Of a stretch of 64,000 nucleotides of DNA, positions 45,956 through 58,560 are shown one piece after another. The DNA lies in NCBI GenBank assembly GCA_028023455.1, contig JAQFVV010012441.1, positions 7,367,125 through 7,431,124 of the forward strand. The letters are read 5' to 3'. Both the position numbers and the translations under genes were made by a program. Under the pieces are notes generated by a model that was not told where the DNA came from, ran no database searches, and saw nothing but the letters and a program-made list of their open reading frames with translations. This DNA is from Epiperipatus broadwayi. Lineage: Eukaryota; Onychophora; Udeonychophora; Euonychophora; Peripatidae. How positions within the stretch are numbered: position 1 is the first letter of the stretch; each line of letters begins with the position of its first letter.

Positions 45956-46493
45956 TATGAAAAATAACTCTCAGTAAATGTAAAATGTAGAGTGAGCCCA
46001 TCCACACTTTAGCTCTTATTGTATATAAGCATAACATTTACTGACCTACTCACAGGCAGAGCATGATTTATATATACTAACTAAACTTTTATGGCAACTA
46101 TCAGCTATTCTGAAATTACAGAAAGTAACAGAGAGAAAGCTCTAGCCTTGTATTTAACAACCTCTTAATATTAAATTAATCTTCAGTTAATAAATATAAA
46201 TGCAACTTTGTAATAACCTGAAATAGATGAAATAATATGGAAGTACTGAAACCCCCAGCAAGTTATATGTAAACTAACTGCTAATAAACATAAAATGTAA
46301 AATGATCCCACCTACACATTAGCTTTGATATAAATATACCATTTATGGACATACTCATAAATAGAGCATGAGTTTTATATATTAATGTAATTTCAAGACA
46401 ACACAAGTTTAATTTAATATTAAGAGACTACTAAATAGAAGGCTCACTCTTTTCCTCTGAATAGTTACAATGATTTTAGAATAGACCACTAAA

Positions 46494-46755
46494 TATCACA
46501 TGATCACTATTTCTTATGCTATCACATTACTGTTATTAAAACAGGCAAAACTCTTTATATATTAATGCCACTCCACGCCAACCAGATCCAAAGCTCCTCA
46601 CTGATGAAGGCTACAAGCCAGAAACTAGTCTGGGGATATTGGATGAGTAGGCATTAGATAGGAATTTTATGCACAAGTCTTCTGTCATCCATTGATTACT
46701 CTGACTGGCACTGAGTGGCACTACTATATGGAGGGTTTTTCCTGTTTTGATTTTA
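46494..46755 (+). mobile_element. Foldback element family D, copy 3 (left arm shortened)
   Basis: It starts with the ACATGATCACTAT flank and AACAGGCAAAACTCT. Most of the left arm is deleted between the AATGCCACTCC motif and the centre. The right arm is complete to GGAGGGTTTTTCCTGTTTTGA. The centre is a hammerhead almost identical to that in copy 2. Confidence 0.82.
46595..46636 (+). ncRNA. Type I hammerhead ribozyme, family D copy 3
   Basis: Stem I TCCTCA (46595-46600) pairs with TGGGGA (46631-46636). Core CTGATGA 46601-46607. Stem II GGC/TACAA/GCC, again with an A-A mismatch next to the core. GAA 46621-46623, stem III palindrome ACTAGT, cleavage base C46630. The only difference from the copy at 32412 inside the motif is one loop base. 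Confidence 0.72.
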
Positions 46756-46935
46756 GAATAGCTTCTATTTGTCTTGAAATTATGTTAATATATATATAAA
46801 TCATACTCTGCAAGTTAGTATACCAATAAATGGTATGCTTATATATGAATAAAGCTAAAGTATAGGTAGGCTCATTCTACATTCTATGCTTACTGACAGT
46901 TTGCATATAGCTCACTGGGGGATTTCAGTACTTCT

Positions 46936-47528
46936 GTATAATATCCTTTATATTAAAGCTGGTAAAAGGTTATGTTTAATTCAAATAATAATAAATTAAA
47001 AAATTATAAATTATTAAAAAGGCATTTTTATTTTTTACAATTTAATTTTTCAGTTTACAATGATTTTGCAAAATATACTTATATACATAAATATGTGCAT
47101 GTGTTTTATACATCTTTTCACCATATGTATATATACATTAAGTACACATACCTATATGTATATGTTTGTAGTAAAAACATAATATAATTTGCTATGTTCT
47201 CCATGTCTTTCAATCAAATGTTATGGACATGGAAGAACTATTATAGTCAATATTAAGTCTCAGTTTGAATTTAAAAACATCACCGTTTGTTGCCTTTTTG
47301 CCTGATAGTATATTTGTATTTACTTTTGAAAAATATTATTACTTATTTTTATTTTAAGCTTTCATTTAGACAAGTAAGGATAAAACAATGCTAAGCATAA
47401 AACAATGTTAAGCAACCAACTGCAGAAAGAAGTCTATAATAATATTAAAAAGGGACAGTGAAAAAAATATTATTAACTAGACTAGAATATATATGTTAAA
47501 ACGAAGATTTGCACAGGTTAAATATATA
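46936..47528. other. AT-rich noncoding DNA
   Basis: Nothing recognised; an open frame at 46972-47187 has AT-rich composition and no motif. Confidence 0.45.
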
Positions 47529-47652
47529 AAATACATATTTTGCGGGTTCATCCATGTTAAAAACTTTTAATATTAATATACTGATGTTTCGACTTGGTCA
47601 GTATATTAATATTAAAAGTTTTTAACACGGATGAACCCACAAAATATGTATT
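47529..47652. repeat. Near-perfect 55-bp-arm hairpin
   Basis: The left arm (47530-47584) and right arm (47598-47652) match inversely with only a few mismatches, from AATACATATTTTG(C/T)GGGTTCAT inwards to TAATATACTGA. The loop on the minus strand reads CCAAGTCGAAACA. The minus-strand string CTGACCA followed by AGTC, GAAAC and ATC is reminiscent of a reduced hammerhead, but G8 is missing and stem II cannot form. Confidence 0.8.
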
Positions 47653-47654
47653 AT

Positions 47655-49029
47655 ATATATATATAAATTATTAATCAATGTCTGTATTCCAATTATAATA
47701 AAATATATATAATTATTCAAAACAATACAATAATTAATACAGTAAAACAATATTTTAAAAAACAAATATAATAGAAGTACTTTCAACTATCTATGTAGTC
47801 GTTATCAACTAGATTCAAATTGTATTAGAAAAAACCGTTACAAATTTAAACAAAAAGTAATACATCATACATCAATTTTCCCACAATTATATATTGATGG
47901 ATTTATTCTTTTCCTTTTGCTTTATCATTTGAAAATGAAGAATTACATATTTATTTACTTATCAATAATTGTATGAATAATTGAGTTAGCTAAGAATCAG
48001 ATATTTATTTTAAAAAATCTTATGTTTATTAAAATCTACAATACTCAAAAATATTTAGCAATTCCACCCATATTAGAATCTAAGATGTGGACATGAGTAC
48101 ATAAAGTAATCATTATTATCATAAGGTTTAATTAATCAGTGGGTATTTATTTAAAAATACTGTAATAGAATGTGAATAAAGCTGAATTGCATATTAAAGG
48201 ATGTAAGATGTGCTATTTTGTCCAATAACATGGTCTTCATTTAACAATAATAGCTTTTCTCATTGCTCAGATGAAATATCCAGAAACAAACCATAGTACT
48301 CTGGTTTTCATCAATTAGAAATTAAACCAAAAGTCAGTTTTTCCTCATCTAAAAATACAATTCTGTTAAATTCTTCTGATTATCAGCTAGATAATTTAAT
48401 TCATTAGACAAACTGTTAATCTTTTTTACATGATGTAAACTAAAAGGTGTCATGCATTACATAATAATAAATAGTAACTACTCAAACAATTGTGTGATTT
48501 TTATATATCAGTTTAGTTTAGGAGAAAAATGATTGACTTAAGAGCTAAAGATTGAAATAATTATCTTCATTTTATTACAGAGCCATTTATTGATAATTCT
48601 GAGTAATCAATAGAATAGATGATAGTGCAATTATATACACATTAAGTACTATTCCATCCATACTGCTATACTAGTTTTTCTTTTATTGTCTGTTTTGGCA
48701 GATGCATTTTTATCTAGAAGCTATCTTCATTTTGCATGCTGAAAGTTAAAAGACTTCAGTGTCTTTGGTGAGCTAAAGGTTTATTGAGGAATGCTCTGCT
48801 AATCAATATAATAAAGGAACACTTTGATCAGATGAGTAGAGTTAATTTTCTCAACCATCTACTTTAATGCTTAAACATCACACAACTTTATAAACAATTA
48901 GATAATATTTTATTTAATTATTTTTTAAAATCTTTAATCAGAAAAATGTTGATGGTTGACTGTTTTCCCCCATTTGCCTTTCAGGCAATCATAAGATATC
49001 CAAATACTGGAATTGATTTGACACAGTTC
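47655..49029. other. AT-rich noncoding DNA
   Basis: Nothing recognised on either strand. Confidence 0.5.
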
Positions 49030-49075
49030 TATTATTAAAACAGGCAAAAGTCTCCACACAGTAGTGCCAACTACA
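49030..49075 (+). mobile_element. Foldback family D, left-arm fragment
   Basis: The string TATTATTAAAACAGGCAAAA followed by GTCTCCACACAGTAGTGCCA matches the first 45 bp of the family D left arm; the rest is missing. Confidence 0.65.
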
Positions 49076-49079
49076 AATA

Positions 49080-50050
49080 TAACTTTTTTACTTTGAAAAA
49101 CATCGTCAGAAGAGTGTTCAGTTAGTAGTGTTTGTTTTTATAAATAGCAATTAATTATGTATTGCTTTTGATTGGTTGTTTGATATTCATATAAACAGAT
49201 AAGTGTGCTGCATGTTTAATGATAACAAATTGATTTTGTTTTTAAAATTACCAAATAAATTGAGGCACACCAGATTGCCTAAAAGAAAAGTGGAGATATA
49301 ACTTAATCAGAAACTAAACAATTAATTATTATTTACAAAACTTATTGTACTAGCCTAGCCTTAACGACTATTTGTTTCATAACTCTTAACACATTTGCTT
49401 AATATTCCTACTCTACCTTTTACATCCTTTTTATTTTATATTCAAAAAAGGCTCTTTTAAAATATATTTACAAAGTAAAAAATGAAATAATTATTTCTGA
49501 ATTAATAATAAAAATAATCACATAATTGCTGGGATTTGATGTTTGAACACAGAAGAAGCATATTGAGTGAAACAATTTCATTCCATTTACCAAACTTGTT
49601 TTTATATTTCATCTGAGATTCAAACAGGAAACTCATCTACTCAGCTTTCAATTTTATCCTATACTAAAACACACAGAATTCTGAATTAATAGTAGAATAA
49701 GACTACCTTTTAGTTTTTCCTTATAAACATTTATGACTATTCTACAAACCAGTTCTTGTTATTAATAATAATTAGCATCATTTTTATATGCAATGTCATG
49801 TCAAAAAATAAAAACACTTCTTAAGTTAAAAACCCTTTTCAACAGTCTTTCATAGTCAAATAATGTATACTAAGGCATTATTTATTAGGCCTTTAAATGC
49901 CAAATTGTGAGATTGAGTGGTTCTTTATTTTTGTTTCACTCTTTTTTCACTCTTTGGTGAAAAATATCTAGATATCCATTTATCAATTAATATTGATTTT
50001 GTTAGCAAAACAATAATAATTGTATTTTTAGCTGGATGGATATAATATGT
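49080..50050. other. AT-rich noncoding DNA
   Basis: Nothing recognised on either strand. Confidence 0.5.
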
Positions 50051-50059
50051 CCTGCATGA

Positions 50060-50230
50060 ATAAGTGCAGTGGTAGAAAGCAAACTCTAGAGCATAAGGTC
50101 CTTGAATTGATTCCAATTTTGATGCTTACAAAACCCAAATTTTTATAAACTTCCAAGCAATAAAATTATTTGATTTTTATTTATTTAACATATTTTATTA
50201 TTTTTATTTCATTGAAAAATCTGCTCAGAA
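50060..50230 (+). mobile_element. tRNA-derived SINE, second type (copy 1)
   Basis: A tRNA-like head has GCAGTGGTAGAAAG (A-box region, about 50065-50080) and CATAAGGTCCTTGAATTGAT followed by TCCAATT (B-box region, about 50092-50118), followed by a tail CTTCCAAGCAATAAAATTATT. A decayed copy with the same order lies at 50895-51030. The head resembles an Ala- or similar tRNA rather than the long-arm tRNA of the 43026 family. Confidence 0.6.
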
Positions 50231-50894
50231 TTTGTAGATCATAATAATAGTTCACAAATTAGACTCTTTAGAGTCATTCTAATATTAATATCTATGTTTT
50301 TTATCACTTTTTACAATGCTTTTTTAAAACCCACTACTGACAGTTTTGATTGTTCCAGGGTTCTTCTTCAGAACTTTTACTTATATTTTCAATTTTAATG
50401 CATAAAATGTAATAAAGAACATAGATGATATTAATATTACATGAATTTGGCAATGCAATAAGAATAATAATGTTATAATACCTTATCAGAAAGATAAAGA
50501 ATAAGATCATTTTAATGATATTGTAAAGAATATTCTTATTTCCATATCAATGCAAATGTATTAGTTAAATAAAAATGGTGTTTATTCTAAGAATGTTAAA
50601 ATGACTTTATAGGGTCTGATTTGTGAATTTCTACTATAATATGTGCAGTACAAATGTTGTAACTGTGAATAAAGTTATATAATTTCAACACTAATATTTA
50701 ATAGTCATAATTTGTTTACAACCCTATTCAAATTATTGCAATTTATAATTTTTAATACAAAATTATAAATATTGCCAAAAACATACTTTATAATAATTTA
50801 TACAATATAGCTGCATATAAAATTATAATACTTCTAATATTAACTGACATGTAACATATTTAAGCAATTGGATTCTTCTATCATTGTTTAGTGA
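50231..50894. other. AT-rich noncoding DNA
   Basis: Nothing recognised on either strand. Confidence 0.45.
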
Positions 50895-51030
50895 AAGTAT
50901 AGAGTGGAAGAGTTTGGAGATAAAGATCACTGGATTGAGGGTCTTATTTAGTCACTTTTGGTGCTCAAACATTTTATAACTCCAAGTAATAAATTATTTG
51001 GTTATTTATTTATTTTTATTACATTGAAAA
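50895..51030 (+). mobile_element. tRNA-derived SINE, second type (copy 2, decayed)
   Basis: It shares GTATAGAGTGGAAGAG-like head sequence, a GGTGCTCAAACATTTTATAA segment and the tail CTCCAAGTAATAAATTATTTG with the copy at 50060-50230. Confidence 0.5.
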
Positions 51031-51579
51031 CTTAAATTTAATGTCTTGATCAGTTATGAGAGAATCAGATATCTTAAAAATAATTAAAATTGGAAATAAT
51101 TTTTAATTTTTTAGTTTTCACAAGAACACAGATAAATTCAGGCTACATCATTTGTACCATACATCTACAGTTTCAACAAGTATGGTTTCCATAAACTGCA
51201 TTTCAAAAAAAAAAAAGTATTAAAAAAAATTAATTTTAATTTTTTTAAGTTTGATTTTTTTTTGTTTACATTGGTGACCACCAGGGCTGACATCACAAAA
51301 ACATCGCAAGCAAATGCTTGATGCCAGCTTTTTAAGGCAAAGACAATAGCTTACAATTTTGAGATTAACATTATTTAGGCTTTGTAAGTTTTAGATTTCA
51401 TCATTAATTTTCATCATAAGAAAAGTGAAGAAGAAGAGTAGGTTAGCTTTTTTTTTTTGAGAAAGAAAGAAATAAAATGTATATTTTTTAAATAACTGCA
51501 TATATATATATATAAACATTTTGATCTGTATGTTAAAAATTTGCATAGTATTAGATACTTACTTAATAAAAACTTTTGT

Positions 51580-52350
51580 TGACATCACCAATATATATAC
51601 TGTATTAAATTATACATAGTTACGTACAAGGAATCATAAGTGCTGTAGCTAACTAGTCATAGTATTATATGGCATTACAACAGCCACCATAGTTATACAT
51701 TAGCAATAAATATTACAATAACTTTTATCAAGCAATATAGAAAACAAAAATTTGATTTCTATTCTTGTTTATGATTTTAAATAAATTATAAATTCTAGCA
51801 ATGATAAATAACAGAGTGAAATTAAAACTCTGCTGAGTTTAAATAAATTTGGAACAAATCAATCAAAATTAATTATTTATAGATAATTATTTTTAAACTT
51901 TTCAAACAAACAACTCTCAAGGCTTTAAAAATAATATACTATAAATGGAAATAGATAATTTGACACTATATAAACATTTTATCACTACAGACCTCATGCA
52001 AGTATATCAATAATTACTTTAGCTATCTATTATCAAACCAATACTGTATGTCATCCAAAAATGGATATTCACTTTCTACCACTATTTATGATTTTAAATA
52101 GACTGAAAATGTTAGCACTGATAGATAATGAAGTAAAATTAAAACTCTGCTGGGAAATTTAAATAAACTTCATGAAAAATTAAAATAGTCATTTTTATAA
52201 CTTTTCAAACAAACTACAATACTTTGATTATAATAAGTCATAAATACCTATAACTAACTAGTTATTAATTGTAAATTATATTACTAGAATTCTTGTCTAG
52301 ATTTCACCAATAAATATTTCAGTTGTTATTTAGTAATATAGAGAAGAGAA
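51580..52350. repeat. Degenerate ~300-bp tandem repeat
   Basis: Shared strings at about 51755-51840 and 52065-52155 are TTTATGATTTTAAATA, then TTAGCA(A/C)TGATA(A/G)ATAA, then AAATTAAAACTCTGCTG. Copies are about 75% similar by eye. 51031-51580 before it is AT-rich with nothing recognised. Confidence 0.6.
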
Positions 52351-52364
52351 TAAACATAAGCCAG

Positions 52365-53130
52365 TTTTTGCACACTGTGCTGAAATCAGGCCTTTAACCT
52401 ATTGTGTGTCTTGTATATAATATGACAAATGAATTGTACAAACTAACCATTTGTAATTAGAACTAAATATTAAATTTTGAATTTACTGTTATAATTAGTC
52501 TATTTATATAGCACTCAACTCCAAATGTAATACAGAGAAGGTAATAAACCTTAGGTCATGTGCTTTTTTTCATGGATTTTTACCCACTCACCTATAAGCA
52601 TCTATTTAAAAATCATAAGTGAACCCCTTATACTTACAGCTTATTGTTATATAAATCAACCTATGCACATCATACTGAAATCAAATCTTTAACTTATTGT
52701 GTGTCTGATATATAACTTGACAAATGAATTGTACAAACTTATTCATTCTAGAGCAGGAGAGAAATAGAATCCCATTTTTAACAACCTGCAGTTAGAAATA
52801 AATATTAAATTTTGAATTTGGTTTAATAAATAATCTATTTATATAGTGTTTGACTATGTATGTAATATAGAGAAAGGAATAAACCTGTGGTCATGCAATT
52901 TTCATAAATTTACACATATGGATCTGTAAGCATCAGGTTAGAAAGCATAAGTGGTGAGCAAAGGTTGGCTTATATAATGATAAGGTCTAAACATAAGTAA
53001 TCCACATGCTTTTTAAACTGATGCTTATAGGTGAATGTATGTAAATTTGTGAAAAGTGCATGACTGAAGGTTTATTCCCTTGTCTATATTACATATATTG
53101 TAATGAGCCATATAAATAGATTATTTATTA
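52365..53130. repeat. Degenerate ~310-bp tandem repeat with inverted third part
   Basis: GACAAATGAATTGTACAAAC and TAAATATTAAATTTTGAATT occur at about 52422-52490 and 52728-52820 in direct order. The end of the second copy (TAATATAGAGAAAGGAATAA, then a GCATGA-like stretch) reappears inverted at about 53020-53125, giving a hairpin with the AGCATAAGTGGTGAGC region in the loop. Confidence 0.65.
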
Positions 53131-53134
53131 CTGT

Positions 53135-53990
53135 TGTTATTTAGCTTTTTTTTTGCTTTATTTCTCTGTCTCTGTCTTTTTTCTATACATGACTTCTTAT
53201 TAGCTTATTTTCTTTTTCCTTTGTCTACCATATTTTACTTAAATATTATATCCATATAATAAATCAATATTTTACTTGAAGTTTTTATTGTACAAAATTA
53301 TTATTGACTTTATTAAAATGAAATCTACCTCATATGAAACAAAATAAATAATATCAGCCATGTCTTGTTGCTAGTTTTCATACTTAAAAAAAAGTAAAGC
53401 TTGAATTGAACTCAATAATAAATTGGAAAAATTTGTTTCCAGACATATTTTTATAACAAAAAATATTATAGAAGAGGAACAATATTTTAAATATGAAAAT
53501 CAATTTTATTTGTATAGATAGAGCCAAAAAAATATTTTTAAAAATTGCTTAAAGTAAGGTAAAAATAACAAGTTCATTCACCTTAGTATTTACTTATATT
53601 CACAATACTATTGAAACAAATATTGTTTATTCTAAAAACATACATTTTTCAGCATATATATATATATATATGCGATATTTTAATGAATGTTTTAGATGGA
53701 AATCTTTAATGAGTGGAGTTATCCATTTATAAATACTTAATTAGAAAGCATTTAACTTAAAACAAACTGCCCAGGCCAAGAGCTTATGTAACAATGACAG
53801 TCTTATTGCAGTGAAAATAAGAATGTATATATATATATATACACACTTTGATATAAAAATATCAAACTTTCTACTCTCAATTTGCAACCATCCACTAAAA
53901 TATGAAATAAGTAAAATAATATTCCACAGATAACTTTTAAAAACTTGCTAAACCTGGATTTCTGTGCAGAACATTTTTATCAAATCTAAA
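53135..53990. repeat. AT-rich DNA with an element related to 14990-15255
   Basis: GGAGTTATCCATTTATAAAT followed by ACTTAATTAGAAAGC at about 53716-53752 is the inverse of 15206-15240. TA tracts frame the segment (53655-53673 and 53825-53845). Confidence 0.55.
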
Positions 53991-53994
53991 CTAC

Positions 53995-54745
53995 AATTTA
54001 TATGTATATTGTAACAGAATAAATATGTGAGCCATGAAAGAATGATCTTGGTTTGAAAATGCCTGGTGAATTGTGACACCATTTGTAAAAGAATAAAAAT
54101 AAGGGTAAGCTCTTCTTTTAATGTCTCTCAGATTTGGGAGCTATTTATTACTGAATAGCTGTAGTGACCATAGGAAATAAAAACTGTAATATAATCTGAA
54201 TGAAAATATATTCCAATCATTAGTAACTACTGGCAACTAAACAAAAATATATTCTGAAGTTGAACACCATTTATAACAACATAAAATTATGTATCATATT
54301 GTATCTTTAGTCATAATCTCATTATCGATCACCATTTATAGCAGAATAAAAATATGAACCAAGGAAGAACAATCCTAATTTAATAATACTCATGAATTGT
54401 AGCATCATTTATAACATAATAAAAATAATAAACAAAGTTGAAAAGAATATCTTCAATGAATAAGGATCTAACACTTAATTCAATAAAAAAATGATAATAA
54501 TCTTTGTTGTAAACTATTTATAATGAATAGACAACAAGAAAAATCATTATTTCAAATTATCCTAAGATATGATCATTATTTGCAAGAGATTAAAGATAAA
54601 GCAATAAAACCAAATATTATCTTATAAATAATCTATGTCTATTATATAATCCACTTATAATATAATAAAAATAATAACAAAGTATTAGACAGATAAACCT
54701 TAATATTTTTATGAGTTAAAACACTGTTTATCATAATACAAACTT
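53995..54745. repeat. Decayed short tandem repeats
   Basis: A motif of the form CACCATTTATAA followed by AGAATAAAAATA recurs at irregular intervals of about 65-185 bp near 54081, 54266, 54329, 54400 and 54650. It looks like a decayed satellite. Confidence 0.5.
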
Positions 54746-57175
54746 ATACCAAAAGTTAAACATTATTTTATTTATATTTAAATGAAATAATTCATGGATG
54801 GATTAGATTATAATTTTAGTAAGCTCTACAAATCAGTAATATCTAAATAAATAGATAACTCAATAATTGATTTCCAATAACAACTAAATAAAATCAAATT
54901 TAATACTAACTCAGTTACACTATTCCACTAATATTTATATATTCATATTATCTAAGTCAATTATAGTGATATTAAATACTTAATAATACAACAAAATTAG
55001 TTAACCTAACATATCTTTTTACTTTCACAAACTTAAAATATTATAAAATAAAACCATCTTATTAAATAACAATAAGATTTTCAATATCCAATCATAAAAA
55101 TATCTAAAATAAATGATAGACTCCTATTTGATGTTTACTCAAACACAATTGACAGATTATGTCCAATTACTCTTCACTTTAATAAAGCAAGGTTGTTAAA
55201 ACTTTAGACTATAAGTGTCAAAGCATATGAAAGATTTATATTTATATAATCAAATATTAATATTAAAATTTAATATTTAAATGAAATTTATAATCGACAT
55301 CAACAAACTTTAAATATAATTAAAGCAAATCACTCTAGTTTATAACAGATTAAAATATATTACTATTACCAACTCTGTAACTGAATAAAATTACAATATT
55401 TAAGACTATACTAATTTAATATAATATTCACTTTAATCAGTAGTGCTTTAAGTTAAAATATGCATGCATTTAATTGCAATTACCTTTACTCATCTTCAAT
55501 GATTAATATACTTGTATCTTTATCAATCATCAAATCAATTCATATGTAATTTCTATCTTAATATAAGAATTACTTGTTACTAATAAAATAGTTACAATAA
55601 ACTTCTAATTACTTATTAAATATTTAAAAATGTCAAATCATTTGATTTATTTCTGTATAAAATTTATATCTGGTCAGATAATAAACATTAAATTCAATAC
55701 AAAGAAAATATGTAATTATATTTTCTTACTTATTCTGTGATTTTGTTTTCTAAATTATTTTGTAACTACATCAAATGAATTATGTGGTACAATTAATTAG
55801 TGAATATCCTCTCATCCAAATATGATTAACCAATAAATTTCCATTGTAAAATTGAATGAAAACCAAGTAAGTATACTTGGTTTAAATTAATTCAAAATTT
55901 ATTAACAAATGAATATAAATTATAACCAAAATTATATATGGCTAATAAGCATTTAAAATATATGCATACAATCTGATTATGCTTTATGCAATAGATTTTC
56001 AATTGACATTAACTTCATATGCACATCAATCTCCATCGACTGGATACTACAAACAAGACACATATGTTTATGCAATTTAAATATCTTGTAGAATGTTTAT
56101 ACTTCCTGAAATATGAGAGTTCAAGATATATTTTCTTTTTATAAATTCATATAAAAATATGGTTAATTGAAATTACATATATATATTGAACCAGATGCTT
56201 GATTTGATTCAATGGTTTCTTTGCCAAAAATAAAACCCTTTTATTTTCATTAAATTTCTAATGTTAAAGAGTGTAAAACTATTTAAAAAAATTTTATAAA
56301 GAATACATGTATTAATTAACACACATACTCAGGTATGTTTGAAATAGGTCATTTTATTTTTTATAAATTTGATTTCTAAAATAGTTTTCTTTTACTACTT
56401 GTTTTTACATTTTTATCAAATTAATTAAAAGCAAGCAAACTTTTTTACTACATTCCTGTTTCTTTTATTTTAATTATAATCTAATTTTAGTTTAATTTTA
56501 AAAGCAGAGACTTAATTTTTTTTTTTTTTTATAAATTAATCCCTAGTTAGAATTCTTAATTAAGGTTGAGTGGGAGATTTTGTTTTTCCCTGGGCTAAGG
56601 GCTTATAAATTAAAAACAAAAAAGTTTATGTAGAAAATAGTGTGTGGATATTAATAACACCAAAAATTTCTTTAGAAGATTCTTGGCTTGACAAAGCTAG
56701 CTCTGCTTCTCTGTAATTGATTCAGTCTCTTATAATTATACTTTTCATTTAATATTAGCCTGCTGTGATTCAATGTTTTCAGTTCAGACATTGATTTTCT
56801 TTTTAAAAATTTGCTGTCACAAGATGTCAAAATTCACTTCTATATGTATAATAACCTACAATATGCCTTGCTAACTTAACCAAGGGTGGAACTCTGATTC
56901 CAAGCTTTTCTTTCACCATGCCATGATAGTCTGAAATAGGAAGGATCCTAAAATATGCCCCTACACTTGCCATTGTCAAGAAAAGAAGACACTTGAAAGA
57001 TGAACTTAAAATAAGAGTTTGCACTCTTTGAAACTATGTGAACTCTCCTTTACTGTAAGGTAAAATTATTTTTTGTTCTTTCCAGGGTAAATTAATTTTG
57101 CTTAATTAAATCTCTGTTCAGTCTAATATGTGTGTGAAGTATAAAGTTTTCTTAATTATTTAATCTAATAATTTT
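54746..57175. other. AT-rich noncoding DNA
   Basis: Nothing recognised. A 65-codon minus-strand frame at 56827-57024 lies in slightly GC-richer sequence but shows no motif. Confidence 0.5.
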
Positions 57176-57179
57176 TATA

Positions 57180-58560
57180 TGTTTTTGCTTTTCTTTGTAT
57201 TTCTAGTGTGTCTTGGAATCTTAGTGTTAAAATTATAAGTTTGTTTGTAATTTTATTTATCGGGGAGTGTATTGTGAGTTTATATTTTTGATATGACTCT
57301 CATTTTTTATTAACTAGTGCTAAATGCTTTAGCAGTTTTTTGTAATTTTAATTTTCTCATCTACTCTTATTTTATTGTCCAATAATTAATTTAAATTACT
57401 GAGTTTGCACTTTTTATAGATCACAAATCTTTTGGCTGGAGCTTTATTGTATTTGTTATTCTGGTTTTCCTGGATTTGGAGATTTCCTTTTTTCTTTTCT
57501 TGATTGTGTAAGATCATAATCATATTTTGCTTTTCTCTTGTATGTGCATTAAATGTTATAATCATTGGACTGTCCTACCAGTAAAATGATGTTCTTGTCT
57601 CAATGCATTATTCCGGGCAAAAAATGCTCATTGGCACCATTCTATTGATTTCCTACAAGACCATATTTTTTATATATCTCTGAATCAGGAAACTAGAATT
57701 TCTGTTTTTTTATAAATTGCCAGCAGGAAGATACTCTTAATTCTCATTTAAATTGTAGGTGATAAAACATTTCTTTCTACTAAAGCATTTTATGTTTTAA
57801 TATTTTCAGTTCATATACACTCTCTGATGAATTAGCATATAAAAATCTAGGTCAAGTATTTTAGTATTTAGTATGATATTGGCTAGGTTTATTTGCTCTT
57901 TTATTTTCTTTGCTTTAAATTTATTTGTCAGAGTGTGTACTGAAAATTTAGTTTGTAAAATTATTTGTAATTCTAATTATTTCACTTTCTTGATAAGTGT
58001 TTGGGCAGACATAACTGGTTTTCTAATTACTTACCTGTCTCTTATTGAGATTTTATTTATTACATCTCAGCTTAGTTTTGGCCAATCATTTGATTGGTGA
58101 TTCACCCATATTATATCAGTTTTCCTTAAATGAGATATTTAATGTTTCCTCCATTTTTAAATCATTTATGCCAGAGTATTTTCTAAGTTATCTATTTCAT
58201 AAAATTTGAGATTTAAGTTTTCTTCCATTTTATCATTTATACTCCATCATATTCATTGACCATTTTCATGTTCTTGCATTGTAATCAACCATGGATATCT
58301 TAAATGTGGTTTTTCTATGCAATAGTTCTGCAAACATTATGATGTCATTAGTCAATATGCTAATGATGCTTGCTTGTGCTGGTTTCATTGATTCATGCAA
58401 GAAACTTGGCTTTGCTTTTCATTTTAGAACTTTTGAATAAGGAAACCTGAATTTCTTAGGGGAATTTCCAGCTAAAGGAAAATCCTTCCCTCCTTTTGAT
58501 TCTTTATTAGAAAATTAGTCTGTCTGCCAAAGTGTTGATGTTTAAATTAGTTTTTGCTAG
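57180..58560. repeat. Old ~700-bp direct duplication
   Basis: Segments around 57225-57300 and 57900-57970 (TTTGT, then AATTTTATTTAT(C/T), then G(G/A)GTGT), and around 57680-57725 and 58435-58475 (GAA(T/A)(C/A)AGGAAAC(T/C)(A/T)GAATTTCT, then a GCCAGC/TCCAGC block), correspond in order. Similarity is low and the duplication is old. No coding motif is recognised. Confidence 0.4.

Larger units (their letters stand above)
45956..46935. repeat. Old ~300-bp repeat in three copies, hosting a nested foldback
   Basis: AAATGTA(G/A)A(G/A)TGA(G/T)CCCA followed by CACA(C/T)TTAGCT and GAGCATGA(T/G)TTATAT is shared by about 45975-46085 and 46285-46385 in direct order. About 46790-46930 carries it inverted. 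The family D element at 46494-46755 sits between the second and third copies. Confidence 0.65.

Noticed and set aside
49098-49120. CTGACGA on the minus strand
   Set aside because: No GAAA or pairing stems are present nearby.
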